Part shown: positions 6,103 to 14,348 of the stretch, piece after piece
Position numbering within the stretch: the first letter of the stretch is position 1
Layout of the letters: every line of letters begins with the position of its first letter
NCBI GenBank assembly: GCA_900553885.1
Contig: USFD01000057.1
Span: forward strand, 1-20,038
Length of the DNA stretch: 20,038 nucleotides
Direction: 5' to 3'
DNA from: an uncultured Ruminococcus sp.
GTDB lineage: Bacteria > Bacillota > Clostridia > Lachnospirales > Lachnospiraceae
Program-made: the position numbers and the translations under genes
The notes under the pieces: generated by a model
What the model saw: only the letters and a program-made list of their open reading frames with translations
What the model was told of the DNA's origin: nothing
The model's database searches: none

Positions 6103-8208
6103 CTATACGGATTTTAAATTTTCATTTTCTTCCGGCGGTTCCGTCTTCGGGAGCACTATGTCCGCCTTAAACAGGTCGGCTTCTGTGGAAATCTTCAGTC
6201 TGCCGTGCTGCAGTTCTACAAAACTTTTGGCGATCGCAAGCCCCAGTCCGGATCCTTCCGTATTCCTGGACGAATCTCCCCTCACGAAACGGTCTGTAAT
6301 CTCATCCACGTTAAAATTCAGCTCATCTGCTGAAACATTTTTCATGGAGATATGGATCTCATTTTCCAGCTCTTTCATTTCAACGTAGACTCTCGTGTGC
6401 GGCATTGCATATTTGGTTATATTAACAATCAGATTTTCAAATATCCGGTATGTCTTCTCGCTGTCCAGCCACATAACCAGCTTGTGATCCGGGAGTTTCC
6501 AGCGGAACTCCAGATTTGCATTCTTTATTTTGCTGTCATTTTCCAGTCCCACCTGTTTCAGCAGATCCACAATATCCACTTTCATAAAATGCATGGTCAC
6601 ACTTTTGCTGGCGGCTTTACTGATTTCAAACAGATCCTCGATCAGCACCTTCAACCTGAGTGATTTTCTCTCCAGCACATCAATATACTCTTTTTGCTTT
6701 TCCTCATCTTTTTCATTTTTCAGGAGATCTATATAAGTAATAATTGCCGTAAGCGGAGTGCGCAGATCATGAGAGACATTTGTTACAAGCTCCGTTTTCA
6801 TGCGTTCGTTTTTCACTTCCTCGTCTACCGCTTTCTTAAACCCTGCCTGAATCTTTTTCAGCTCTTCTTTTACCGGATTAAACAGGCCCATGTCGCCTTC
6901 AATCGGAATATCCAGCCGTCCGTCTGCCAGCTGATTGGTGGACTGCAGAAGCAGACTGTACTTTTTCTGCAGATCCCCCATATATTTCCGCAGGAATAAA
7001 AAGAGAAGCGCCGAGTAAAATATCAGGGCAAATATTCCGTAAAACCATAAAAAGCTTATAAGAACCAGGATTACAAAATTTGCAATTACCAGTTTCAGAA
7101 GCTTCCGGTTTATTCCGCTGCGGAAGTCCAGATGAATCAGGGCATCATACTGTCTGCGGAAGAAATCTCTCACTTCTTTGGCAAAGCTGCTTTCCCCCTT
7201 AAGCCAGTGGATCACCCGCACTGTAAGCGTTCTCTCCTGCCAGTATGAGCGTCCCATTGTAAATATACACCGCATACATGTGAAGCTCCAGAAAATCAGA
7301 GCCGCTGCCGCCATCCATACCAGAAAGTTCACGGCAATATCTGCGGCTGTATTCAGCATATTAATCGGTGTTCGGATCAGACCGCCTTTTATCGTATGAT
7401 ATACCATAGCCCCGCAGCCATCCGCACATCCGAGTGCGATAAAGCCTCCGGCTAACGCCGCTTCAAAAGGCGCCCGGAAGATTTTCCCCTTTCTCTCGCC
7501 TACAACTTTAACAAAGGGAAGAAGAAGCGCTGATGCAGCTATAATCAGAAAGAATGTCACAAATCTGGAATGAAAATTCGTGTACATGATATCCCAGGCT
7601 CCCGGCTCAGGGAAGTCAATTGTGGACATATATTCTCCCAGAGATTCCTGCGTCATTCCATAAATAATTGTTTTATTCGATATTCCCTCTTCTTCCATAG
7701 AATAGTAGGAGCCTGCGCTTTCCAGGAAACGGTTCTCCAGGTCATACTCCTGAGCCGGGGTAAACTCTGAACCGGAAACCTGAATTCCGGAAAGTTCTCC
7801 TCCGGCTGAGAACGTATATTCCACACGGAAGGCATAGTAATCCGACTCCTCATCCTTGAGACGCTCTGCTCTTTTGGAGTCAACGCCGCTGGTCAGCAGT
7901 TCTCCGTTCTGATCAAATACCGCACAGTCCATATACTTTCTGAGCAGTCCGAAGGCATAATATTCCTCCTGCATATCCAGTACGTCAACGCCGCCGTATA
8001 CGTCTTTATCCATAATATAATTTCCTGCGCTCAGATTATCGCTCAAAGAGGCAATGACACTCTCTGTATCCGACCGCGCAGGCACATATTTATTCAGTTC
8101 GTCCCTGGTCTGCCAATAGGTCAGCATCATCCCGACGGAACAAAGCGCCATTACCAGAACAATAATCACTCTGCCGATGTTACGGCTGTTTTTCAATTTT
8201 ATAGCCAA
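6103..8208 (-). CDS. Membrane sensor histidine kinase (two-component system)
   Basis: A 701-aa kinase. An N-terminal membrane helix (about 13-33) is followed by an extracytoplasmic sensor region (to about 212). Several further membrane segments follow (about 213-235, 250-275, 290-315 and 370-410), then the cytoplasmic catalytic part. The H-box SHDLRTPLTAI puts phospho-acceptor His at 480. The N-box is FENLIVNITKYA and the G-box GSGLGLAIAKS. It autophosphorylates and transfers to the regulator encoded upstream, whose gene it overlaps by 29 bp. The multi-pass N-terminus is larger than in a standard VanS or PhoR type, and its signal is unknown. The called start is a TTG directly against GGGGAG, which is too close. 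A TTG four codons later is an alternative. Confidence 0.88.
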   Translation of the reverse strand: MAIKLKNSRNIGRVIIVLVMALCSVGMMLTYWQTRDELNKYVPARSDTESVIASLSDNLSAGNYIMDKDVYGGVDVLDMQEEYYAFGLLRKYMDCAVFDQNGELLTSGVDSKRAERLKDEESDYYAFRVEYTFSAGGELSGIQVSGSEFTPAQEYDLENRFLESAGSYYSMEEEGISNKTIIYGMTQESLGEYMSTIDFPEPGAWDIMYTNFHSRFVTFFLIIAASALLLPFVKVVGERKGKIFRAPFEAALAGGFIALGCADGCGAMVYHTIKGGLIRTPINMLNTAADIAVNFLVWMAAAALIFWSFTCMRCIFTMGRSYWQERTLTVRVIHWLKGESSFAKEVRDFFRRQYDALIHLDFRSGINRKLLKLVIANFVILVLISFLWFYGIFALIFYSALLFLFLRKYMGDLQKKYSLLLQSTNQLADGRLDIPIEGDMGLFNPVKEELKKIQAGFKKAVDEEVKNERMKTELVTNVSHDLRTPLTAIITYIDLLKNEKDEEKQKEYIDVLERKSLRLKVLIEDLFEISKAASKSVTMHFMKVDIVDLLKQVGLENDSKIKNANLEFRWKLPDHKLVMWLDSEKTYRIFENLIVNITKYAMPHTRVYVEMKELENEIHISMKNVSADELNFNVDEITDRFVRGDSSRNTEGSGLGLAIAKSFVELQHGRLKISTEADLFKADIVLPKTEPPEENENLKSV

Positions 8209-8878
8209 CTCCCCACACCACCTTCAAATATTTCGGATTTTTCGGATCAATTTCAATTTTCTCACGGATATTTCTCACATGAACCATAATCGTATCGGTA
8301 TTAATTGCCTTCTCCTGCCAGACTCTTTCATAAATTTCCTCCGAAGAGAACACTCTTCCCGGATTTTTCGCCAGCAGAAGAAGAATCTTGTACTCAATAG
8401 GCGTCATTTTCACCGGGACGCCGTCCACACTGACCTCCACCGTATCCTCATTAATCTCCAGGCCGCCGATCACATGTACATTTTCCTTTGGCGTCAGCTT
8501 CTCCAGGAACTTCCGGTAACGCCTCAGATGGGAATTCACCCGCGCCATCAGCTCCATGGGCGTAAACGGCTTGGTCACATAGTCGTCCGCTCCGATATTC
8601 AGACCTGTAATCTTATCCACCTCCTCTGATTTTGCAGACAGCATAATCACCGGGAAATCATACTTTTCTCTCAGTTTCATCGTCATCCGGATCCCGTCCA
8701 TCCGCGGCATCATAATATCAACAATGGCAAGATGAATCTCCTCCCGCTCAACAATCTCCAGGCCCTCAACGCCGTCCGCAGCCTGAAACACCTCGTATCC
8801 CTGGCTCTGCAGATAAATCTGAACTCCTTCTCTGATTTCCTTATCATCTTCCACGATCAAAATATGATTTGTTTCCAT
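8180..8878 (-). CDS. OmpR-family DNA-binding response regulator
   Basis: The protein has an N-terminal receiver domain (HILIVEDDKEIREG; phospho-acceptor Asp in AIVDIMMPRMDG, residue 54 from this start; conserved Lys in DDYVTKPF) and a C-terminal winged helix (PIEYKILLLLAKNPGRVFS through YLKVVWGVGYKIE). It is the partner of the overlapping histidine kinase. I place the start at the ATG giving METNHILIVEDD, because AAGGAG precedes it at 6 bases. An upstream in-frame ATG would add seven residues and has no better site. A promoter lies at 8971-8999 on the minus strand. Confidence 0.92.
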   Translation of the reverse strand: METNHILIVEDDKEIREGVQIYLQSQGYEVFQAADGVEGLEIVEREEIHLAIVDIMMPRMDGIRMTMKLREKYDFPVIMLSAKSEEVDKITGLNIGADDYVTKPFTPMELMARVNSHLRRYRKFLEKLTPKENVHVIGGLEINEDTVEVSVDGVPVKMTPIEYKILLLLAKNPGRVFSSEEIYERVWQEKAINTDTIMVHVRNIREKIEIDPKNPKYLKVVWGVGYKIEKQP

Positions 8879-8887
8879 GTTTTCTCC

Positions 8888-8948
8888 TTTTTCAGACAAT
8901 TCTTTTCAAAGGGGACAGTCCCCTTTTCGCTGATTTTTCTGACAATTC
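8888..8948. promoter_or_regulatory. Palindrome framed by direct repeats in regulator leader
   Basis: The 19-base perfect palindrome AAAGGGGACAGTCCCCTTT (8908-8926) is bracketed by two 15-base direct repeats, TTTTTCAGACAATTC (8888-8902) and TTTTTCTGACAATTC (8934-8948), differing at one base. GACAAT (8941) also faces ATTGTC (8954) in inverted orientation. The block lies between the response regulator's promoter and its start codon. It may be an autoregulatory operator or an attenuating hairpin. Confidence 0.45.
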
Positions 8949-8970
8949 ATCTTATTGTCTTTCCTCCACG

Positions 8971-8999
8971 ATTGTAGAGCATTTTTCCTGCCTGTGCAA
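8971..8999 (-). promoter_or_regulatory. Sigma-A type promoter for the two-component operon
   Basis: On the minus strand TTGCAC (8999-8994) and TACAAT (8976-8971) are separated by exactly 17 bases. Each hexamer is one mismatch from consensus. It precedes the response regulator start by about 93 bases. Confidence 0.7.
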
Positions 9000-9015
9000 G
9001 CCTGCTGTTTTCACT

Positions 9016-9537
9016 CTAGATTCCTCCTTGTGTAAAAAATGTGATGGCTGGCTCTCCAAAGAAATATCCTGCGCCTACGAAGGCCAGATTCCACAGGAAT
9101 ACTCCTCCGGCGGAACTGATCGTATATTTTCTGAAGTCCATCTTTATCATTCCCGCCGGGATAGAAATGAGGGTACGGGCTACCGGAATGAGTTTGCTTA
9201 TAAAGACTCCGATACTTCCTTTTTCCCTCAGGTACGCCATCTTTTCCTCCACCGCCTTCCGGTTCTTCGGAAACTTTTTAAAGTAAAATCCCATCACCTT
9301 CGGTCCGCCCAGCCGGCCCAGAAAGTAGAGCAGCCAGCTGCCTGTCAGTCCTGCGGCCAGAGTAATGAGCATGACCATCGGAAAGCTGATCTCACCCCGC
9401 GCAGCCCAGATCCCGGACAGCGGCATAATCACTCCCGCCGGGAATCCCGGAAGGTTAAGGTATTCAAGAAATACGATCAGATAAATAAAAAGCGCACCGT
9501 ATTTTAAGAAATATTCTGTCAGTTCCTGCATATTCAT
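9016..9537 (-). CDS. DedA / VTT-domain membrane protein
   Basis: A 173-aa integral membrane protein. Family landmarks are FLEYLNLPGFPAGVIMPLSG near the N-terminus, GLTGSWLLYFLGRLGG, then the conserved FISKLIPVARTLISIPAGM with a following KYTISSAGGVFLWN. This is the VTT/DedA fold, whose members act in membrane lipid movement (undecaprenyl-phosphate or phospholipid flipping) and proton-dependent homeostasis in well-studied bacteria. The specific substrate here is unknown. The first ATG is chosen because AAGGAGG precedes it by 8 bases. It appears to be a single-gene unit: hairpins or spacers lie on both sides. Confidence 0.9.
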   Translation of the reverse strand: MNMQELTEYFLKYGALFIYLIVFLEYLNLPGFPAGVIMPLSGIWAARGEISFPMVMLITLAAGLTGSWLLYFLGRLGGPKVMGFYFKKFPKNRKAVEEKMAYLREKGSIGVFISKLIPVARTLISIPAGMIKMDFRKYTISSAGGVFLWNLAFVGAGYFFGEPAITFFTQGGI

Positions 9538-9633
9538 CCTCCGTACCTCCTTGACTGTTATCAGGATAAGGCATAAATCTAAAGGTCGCTTTCAAAAGAA
9601 TCAAAAGATATTCTAAAGATTTCCGGAAAGGAA

Positions 9634-9663
9634 AAAGGGATACCGCATCTGCCGTATCCCTTT
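9634..9663 (-). terminator. Terminator hairpin after the anti-sigma gene
   Basis: AAAGGGATAC (9634-9643) pairs with GTATCCCTTT (9654-9663) around a 10-nt loop. It lies between the anti-sigma-like gene (ends 9799) and the DedA gene, both on the minus strand. It most likely ends the sigma/anti-sigma transcript. Confidence 0.6.
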
Positions 9664-9798
9664 CCCCGAGGAAGTTCTCTTTTTTCATTTTCCGCACAAC
9701 GCTCCGGTTCTCTTTGTCCGCTCCTCCGGGCGGAATCCTCCTGTATCCCGGCGCTGTCCCTCATCCGGGCCTTCCCAGCCCTTCCCGTTATCCGATCC

Positions 9799-10965
9799 CT
9801 ATTTCCGCGGAACATATACCGCCGCAGTTACCGTATCGTCCTCGTTCAGTGTAAAGGTAACCATTATCAGTGATTCCGCACCCGTTTCATCATTATAATA
9901 TGAAATCCGGTCAGACATACCCGGCTTTCCATCCGGGAAATCTCTTGCCCGTTCTATATGCCTGGCTACCACTTCTCCGCTCTCCATCGTATAGCAATAT
10001 AGCATTCCTTCTTCATCCGCTCCGAATGTCTGAACCGAATCTTCGATCCGCTCTGCATACTGGTCAATATTTTCCGGAGTTATCTTTTCCATAAATGCAT
10101 CTGCCTCTTTACTGCCCAGAAGATATACATCCTCGTCAGAAGCTCCTTCCTCTTTTCCGGTCAGCGGCGCCAGATATTCTTCTGCCGCTTCCGGATCAGC
10201 CAGAGCCGGATCCAGCGGAAGTTCAAAAAGCGCATTCACCCCTTTATAACCTTCTGCCCGGGTGATTTTTCCTGTACTTTCGTCATAATTATATGCCTCT
10301 TCATTATATAAATCCCCGTCAGATACACAGAGATAAACTGTCCTATCCGCAAAAATTTCAATATTGCTGCACTCTGTCAGGCGGTACAGAACATCATCCT
10401 GTATAAATTCCGTATACACACCGTCCATTGTTATCACATTGACCAGCGCCGGATTGCACCCCTGAATCAGCGGAGACACAAAAAACCGCAGATCCCCGTA
10501 GGCTTCATCCGACGTATTCTCCGGCATGGGAGTTCCGTCTGTTCTAGTGACAGCAGTTACAATATACGTCCGGTCATTCAGAATTTTCCCGTTCTTCTCC
10601 GTCACATATTCCGCAATATCCCTGCCTGATGCAATTCCCAGCAGAGTAACATCAAATTTTTCAAAATGCTGTGTTTCATTAATGTTAACGGCATCTCCCC
10701 CTGAAAATGCCTCTGCAAGCTTCTTATCCCCGATTTTTTCTACCGTCTGTTCCGGAGTCAGCAGTCTGTACGCCGCATATACCACTCCTGTTCCTGCGGC
10801 CAGCGCAAATACAAGAGAAAATACGATTCCGGGAACCCATTTCTGCTTTTTCTTCATTCTGTTCCTCTCCTTTACCTGATTCAGAATCTTCTGGTTCAGC
10901 CGCAGATCTGGTGTCTGGTCCGGAGCAAGAGTCTCTTTTAAAATATGATCCAATCTGTCATTCAT
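9799..10965 (-). CDS. Membrane anti-sigma factor-like protein
   Basis: A 388-aa protein with a short cytoplasmic N-terminus (1-44, containing LDHILKETLAPDQTPDLRLNQKIL), one membrane helix (about 45-68, VPGIVFSLVFALAAGTGVVYAAY) and a large extracytoplasmic domain. The layout and the 8-base overlap with the upstream ECF sigma gene indicate an anti-sigma factor that holds the sigma factor at the membrane until a signal arrives. The outer domain resembles the DUF4179-type proteins that accompany ECF sigma genes in Clostridia, but I cannot place it in a named family with certainty. The signal is unknown. Confidence 0.75.
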   Translation of the reverse strand: MNDRLDHILKETLAPDQTPDLRLNQKILNQVKERNRMKKKQKWVPGIVFSLVFALAAGTGVVYAAYRLLTPEQTVEKIGDKKLAEAFSGGDAVNINETQHFEKFDVTLLGIASGRDIAEYVTEKNGKILNDRTYIVTAVTRTDGTPMPENTSDEAYGDLRFFVSPLIQGCNPALVNVITMDGVYTEFIQDDVLYRLTECSNIEIFADRTVYLCVSDGDLYNEEAYNYDESTGKITRAEGYKGVNALFELPLDPALADPEAAEEYLAPLTGKEEGASDEDVYLLGSKEADAFMEKITPENIDQYAERIEDSVQTFGADEEGMLYCYTMESGEVVARHIERARDFPDGKPGMSDRISYYNDETGAESLIMVTFTLNEDDTVTAAVYVPRK

Positions 10966-11488
10966 TTAGCATATACTCCAATTCTTTTTCCAAAATCTTC
11001 CTGGCCTGATGCAGCCTGCTCTTTACGGTTCCACGGGGAATATGCAGAATGTCCGCAATCTGTTCCACGCTTCTTTCTTCCATATAATAAAGCAATACCG
11101 TCACTTTCATTTTATCGGGAAGCATGCTTACCGCATTTCTCACCGCTCTCCTTGCTTCTTCTCTGATAAGCTTATGTTCCGGCCAGTTTTCTTCAATTTC
11201 CCGGGCAGCATTCCCGGCCTGTTCCGTCCCGGCCTGTTCCACATCGGCAATCCGTTTCCGCCAGGCAGCTTTCCGGCGCTGGTTTTTCCACAGCCGTGCC
11301 GCTACAGACAACAGATAACTCTTCGGATTCCCCGCCGCGTCAAGAATATCTTTCTTTTCCACGGCCTTTAGAAATGTGTCCTGATACAGGTCGTCCGCCT
11401 CCTGCCTGCTGCCGGTCAGACAGCAGCAGAAAGAGTAAATATCCCCACCATATTCTGTTATTAACTGTTCCAGCTCAAAATCTGTCAT
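10958..11488 (-). CDS. ECF sigma-70 factor
   Basis: A 176-aa sigma factor. Region 2 spans about 10-80 (YGGDIYSFCCCLTGSRQEADDLYQDTFLKA, then NPKSYLLSVAARLWKNQRRK). Region 4 spans about 115-172 (LPDKMKVTVLLYYMEERSVEQIADILHIPRGTVKSRLHQARKILEK). The start giving MTDFELEQLITEYGGD is chosen because AGGAG lies 7 bases upstream. A longer ATG at 11578 would add 30 residues with no sigma homology. The downstream anti-sigma gene overlaps its end by 8 bases. The linker (AGTEQAGNAAREIEEN) is ordinary. Target promoters are unknown. Confidence 0.9.
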   Translation of the reverse strand: MTDFELEQLITEYGGDIYSFCCCLTGSRQEADDLYQDTFLKAVEKKDILDAAGNPKSYLLSVAARLWKNQRRKAAWRKRIADVEQAGTEQAGNAAREIEENWPEHKLIREEARRAVRNAVSMLPDKMKVTVLLYYMEERSVEQIADILHIPRGTVKSRLHQARKILEKELEYMLNE

Positions 11489-11570
11489 AAACTTTCTCCT
11501 GTAAGACGTCTTTGGGAGCAGGGACTGTACTGTCCCTTCACTGACATATTGTAATAATATCCGGAGAGGT

Positions 11571-12656
11571 TCATTCATTCTGATAACTTGCTATCGACCG
11601 GACAATTTCCTTTGTTTCTTTATCCACATCCGCACCTGCCACATATCTGCCGTTTTCATAAAGGGATACAGGCAGAAGCGTCATACCGCCCCCTTCCCAG
11701 TAATATTCTTCACCGGTACGGAATTCTATCAGGGCGTCTTCCGGCACACGGAGCTGTTCCCTGATATATCGTTCCTCCTCAGCCGACAGAACAGCCTCGG
11801 CTCCGGATTCCTCCCGGGACTGCTCCTCTGCAGTTCTGGTATAATAAAAAACATCTCCCTCCTGCTGAAATCTGTTAATACTGTCCCCGGAAATATATTC
11901 CATCTCCAGTGTCTCATCCTCTGCCGAAAAGCGATAGGTACATTCCCAGTTTATCGTCTCGCCGCTGACCTGATCTTCTTCAAATGCCAGGGACAGAATA
12001 TCTTCATTTACTGTATAGGTTCCTGCGGACAGAAGCGCTGCCTCGCTCTGCTCCCAGCCGGTCATATACTCCACCTGCCCGTGATCCTGAAAATCCAGGG
12101 TCATGATATAATCTTCATCTCCTTCCTGCACATGGGCTTCCCATGCGCCCCGGAGCAGCTCTGCTGATTGTTCTTCCGTATTCTCTGCAGCTGTCTCCTC
12201 CCCGCCTGGATCCTCCGGCGGTTCTGATTTCTCCGGAATCCGTACCGGGGATGCTTCCCTCTGGTTCTGCGAATTATAATAAAACACAGCCCCGGCGGTT
12301 CCTCCCAGCGTACCTGCCGCTAAAATACCGATCAGAATTTTGACAGCCAGTGCCTTTCCCGTCACTCCTGCCGCCGCTGCTGCTCCTGCCGGGACACTTC
12401 CCGCTGCCGCCGCACCCGCCGCAGCAGTACCGGTACTGGTCCCTGCCGCGGATACTCCTGCTGCAATCCCTGTATCCGCCACGCCTGCAGCACTTGTTCC
12501 GGCCGCAGCGGATACTCCGTCAGAAACAGCTCCGGCCGTTGATACGGTATTCAAGAATTTCTCCCATAAGCCGCGCTGTTTCCCGCCGGTCAATAACAGC
12601 ATCCGGAAGACTGCATACCCGGTTGTCCGGGATCTTTGCTGTACCTTCTGATTCAT
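11571..12656 (-). CDS. Membrane and extracytoplasmic half of the broken zinc-ribbon sigma gene
   Basis: An open frame of 361 codons. Residues about 40-105 are a low-complexity Ala/Gly/Thr/Ser linker, about 106-130 a membrane helix (ALAVKILIGILAAGTLGGTAG), about 135-165 an acidic Pro/Glu stretch, and 168-275 a beta-rich domain (LLRGAWEAHVQ, LDFQDHGQVEYM, AGTYTVNEDILSLAF) resembling small lipocalin-like lipoprotein domains. The C-terminus (about 295-361) has a PepSY-like look (VDKETKEIVRSI). The first ATG lies inside the sigma region of the other frame and has no convincing ribosome binding site. The nominal first 30 residues are therefore probably not native, and expression is doubtful unless frameshifting occurs. 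Confidence 0.55.
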   Translation of the reverse strand: MNQKVQQRSRTTGYAVFRMLLLTGGKQRGLWEKFLNTVSTAGAVSDGVSAAAGTSAAGVADTGIAAGVSAAGTSTGTAAAGAAAAGSVPAGAAAAAGVTGKALAVKILIGILAAGTLGGTAGAVFYYNSQNQREASPVRIPEKSEPPEDPGGEETAAENTEEQSAELLRGAWEAHVQEGDEDYIMTLDFQDHGQVEYMTGWEQSEAALLSAGTYTVNEDILSLAFEEDQVSGETINWECTYRFSAEDETLEMEYISGDSINRFQQEGDVFYYTRTAEEQSREESGAEAVLSAEEERYIREQLRVPEDALIEFRTGEEYYWEGGGMTLLPVSLYENGRYVAGADVDKETKEIVRSIASYQNE

Positions 12657-13014
12657 AGGACATTTCGGAAAACATGACCGGCTTTCTTTTTCTCAGCCAG
12701 TCTACCGCGCTGTTATGTACAATCCGCCTGATCCAGGCCCGGAACTTATCTGCTTCTCTGAGCTGATGAAGATTCCGGAATGCCTTGACATAAGAATCCT
12801 GCAGGATATCCATCACCGCATCCTCATCCCGGATAAGAACTGCCGCTGTTCTGTACGCAGCTCCGTACGTCCGTCTGTATAGCTCGGAGAGCGCCCCCTG
12901 CTCCCCGGACCGGGCGCGGCAGAGCAGTTCTTCCGAAAACCCCTGCTCTTCCCCGCACCCGGAACAAAACCTGGCATTATCCGCCAGTTCCTTTCCGCAA
13001 TTAAAACATCTCAT
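12520..13014 (-). CDS. Truncated zinc-ribbon ECF sigma factor (region 2 only)
   Basis: A 164-aa product. It starts with a zinc ribbon (C3, C6, C17, C20: CFNCGKEL...RFCSGCG). Region 2 (about 30-110) includes ALSELYRRTYGAAYRTAAVL, DEDAVMDILQDSYVKAFRN and FRAWIRRIVHNSAVDWLRKRK. After RRETARLMGEILE, where region 4 would begin (LPEDQR type), the frame gives nine unrelated residues and stops. Without region 4 it cannot recognise a -35 element in the usual way. A GGGGGAAG stretch precedes the ATG. It could compete for core polymerase through region 2, but this is speculation; decay is more likely. Confidence 0.7.
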   Translation of the reverse strand: MRCFNCGKELADNARFCSGCGEEQGFSEELLCRARSGEQGALSELYRRTYGAAYRTAAVLIRDEDAVMDILQDSYVKAFRNLHQLREADKFRAWIRRIVHNSAVDWLRKRKPVMFSEMSYESEGTAKIPDNRVCSLPDAVIDRRETARLMGEILEYRINGRSCF

Positions 13015-13143
13015 AATCTTCCCCCTTCTGATCGTTTCCTCTCTTTATTTATCATACGTCTGCCTGTAGTCTTTTCCTGCAGTTTTCCTTACGGATGATC
13101 CGGTCAGACCGTCAGGACCAGTCCGGATTGCATGAAACGCAAT

Positions 13144-13149
13144 CATTAT
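13144..13149 (-). promoter_or_regulatory. Possible -10 element for the zinc-ribbon sigma gene
   Basis: TATAAT on the minus strand lies about 130 bases before the start at 13014, next to a small hairpin (GCGTCC/GGACGC, 13155-13171). No good -35 hexamer is seen at 17 bases. This might suit an alternative sigma factor. Weak evidence. Confidence 0.3.
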
Positions 13150-13184
13150 ACCACGCGTCCGAAAAGGACGCATCGAAGAATCTG

Positions 13185-14348
13185 TTATTGCAGGGTAACC
13201 GGAACAAGATCATAATTTGTCCGTATTTCACCCAGACACTGGCTGTCCGCCTGCACAAGAGACGTATAGGATGAATCCGGCAGGCTCACAGAAATCGCCT
13301 CTGTATCTATTGACCCTTCTTTTGTCTGGATTACATTTTTAATCATTGCATAGCCTGTCGCCGTCTCATTTTCCCCCAGCCTGATGCCCCCGGGAAGTGT
13401 GGCGTGAATATAGTAGGGCACAAGCAGCATGTTATATGCTTCTCTGCCGTCCGTTACCCGGCAGGTTGCCAGATAGGCCTCTGTTCCGTATGTAATCCCT
13501 TCAAAGGAAAGCACCTCATCCTTATCAAACCGATAGCTGTCCTCCCCGTCCATAATGAAAAATGTTCCGTTCAGTTCGTCTGTAATTTCCTGGTCGCAGT
13601 ATGGCTCGATCTGTTCCCATATACCCGGTTCTATGCGTTCCGACAGATACCGGTCTATATTTTCTACTGTCACAACCGTGGACGTTTCTTTGAGATAATA
13701 TCCGTCTGCTTCCAGACCGGACGATAATTCGGCCGTAATCGTAATTTTGTCTCCTTTTTTGATATTTTCTGTTTTATCTGCCTTGTATATTACTTTTGAC
13801 AACGGCTCTCTGCGCGAAAGATGATTTTCAATTAAAATTCTGCCAAACGGGTCTCGCCCGGAGTAGGAAATTTCTATTCCGTCCTCTGTATTAAAAAAAG
13901 GATTGTCAAAGGCATCCAGCTCAATCCTTTCTGTAAGTCCTTCCACCTCATAAGTCTTCTTCAGTTCTCCGTTAATTTTAATGCCGCAGTCCTTGGCGAT
14001 TTCCTTGTCACAGGATACAGAAAGGGTCACTTCATCACCATTTTTCAGCCCCTCTTCCCGATCCAGCTCGCAGGTTATTGAATTTTCAAAACCATTATAA
14101 TCTCCCAGGTCCTCCAGGAGTTTCTTGTCAGACAGATCTTCTTGCTCCTCATAAATCTGGGCCAGAATATCTCTTTTTAAGGCGCCTTTATCAATATAGG
14201 CATCTGCTTTTCCTTCTCCATCCAGACCGCTGAAGTGTATCGCCACGTAATCTGTCATTCTCACTTCCGCTTTCTTTCCACATCCTGACAGCGCCATTAC
14301 CACAGCTCCGGCCGCCAGCCCCGCAAATAAATATTTTCTTATTTTCAT
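13185..14348 (-). CDS. Secreted lipoprotein with two repeated beta domains
   Basis: A 387-aa protein. The N-terminus is a lipoprotein signal peptide (KIRKYLFAGLAAGAVVMALSGCG; lipobox LSGC, lipidated Cys23), so it is anchored on the outer face of the membrane. Two tandem modules of about 100 residues each contain FSGLDGEGKADAYID or ISYSGRDPFGRILIE, followed by LKNGDEVTLSVS or IKKGDKITITAE, and end before YEVEGL or VTVENI. This repeat architecture is common in Lachnospiraceae lipoproteins of unknown role. The C-terminal 150 residues form a separate domain. Its ATG overlaps the stop codon of the small gene upstream. Confidence 0.85.
   Translation of the reverse strand: MKIRKYLFAGLAAGAVVMALSGCGKKAEVRMTDYVAIHFSGLDGEGKADAYIDKGALKRDILAQIYEEQEDLSDKKLLEDLGDYNGFENSITCELDREEGLKNGDEVTLSVSCDKEIAKDCGIKINGELKKTYEVEGLTERIELDAFDNPFFNTEDGIEISYSGRDPFGRILIENHLSRREPLSKVIYKADKTENIKKGDKITITAELSSGLEADGYYLKETSTVVTVENIDRYLSERIEPGIWEQIEPYCDQEITDELNGTFFIMDGEDSYRFDKDEVLSFEGITYGTEAYLATCRVTDGREAYNMLLVPYYIHATLPGGIRLGENETATGYAMIKNVIQTKEGSIDTEAISVSLPDSSYTSLVQADSQCLGEIRTNYDLVPVTLQ

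Larger units (their letters stand above)
11571..13014 (-). pseudogene. Zinc-ribbon ECF sigma / membrane fusion gene, region 4 lost and frame broken
   Basis: Taken together, the two reading frames below look like one ancestral gene: an N-terminal zinc ribbon, sigma region 2, (region 4), an Ala/Gly linker, a membrane helix and an extracytoplasmic domain. The first half is in frame from 13014 to a stop at 12520. The second half is in the +1 frame relative to it and runs to 11571. Homologous architectures, as I recall them from Clostridia, carry region 4 and a hydrophobic segment between the two halves. Here the region-2 helix ends at about 12550 and runs straight into the linker. An internal deletion with a frame change explains both facts. 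A sequencing error would explain the frame but not the absence of region 4. Confidence 0.65.

Noticed and set aside
11488..11578. Longer start for the ECF sigma factor adding 30 residues
   Set aside because: The added residues show no sigma homology, and the later ATG has AGGAG at ideal spacing.
12340..12520. Ala/Gly-rich stretch as a repeat element
   Set aside because: It is low-complexity coding sequence for the linker before the membrane helix, not a DNA repeat with a unit.
12340..12651. Plus-strand Ala/Pro-rich ORFs opposite the broken sigma gene
   Set aside because: They mirror the low-complexity Ala/Gly linker on the other strand and are not genes.
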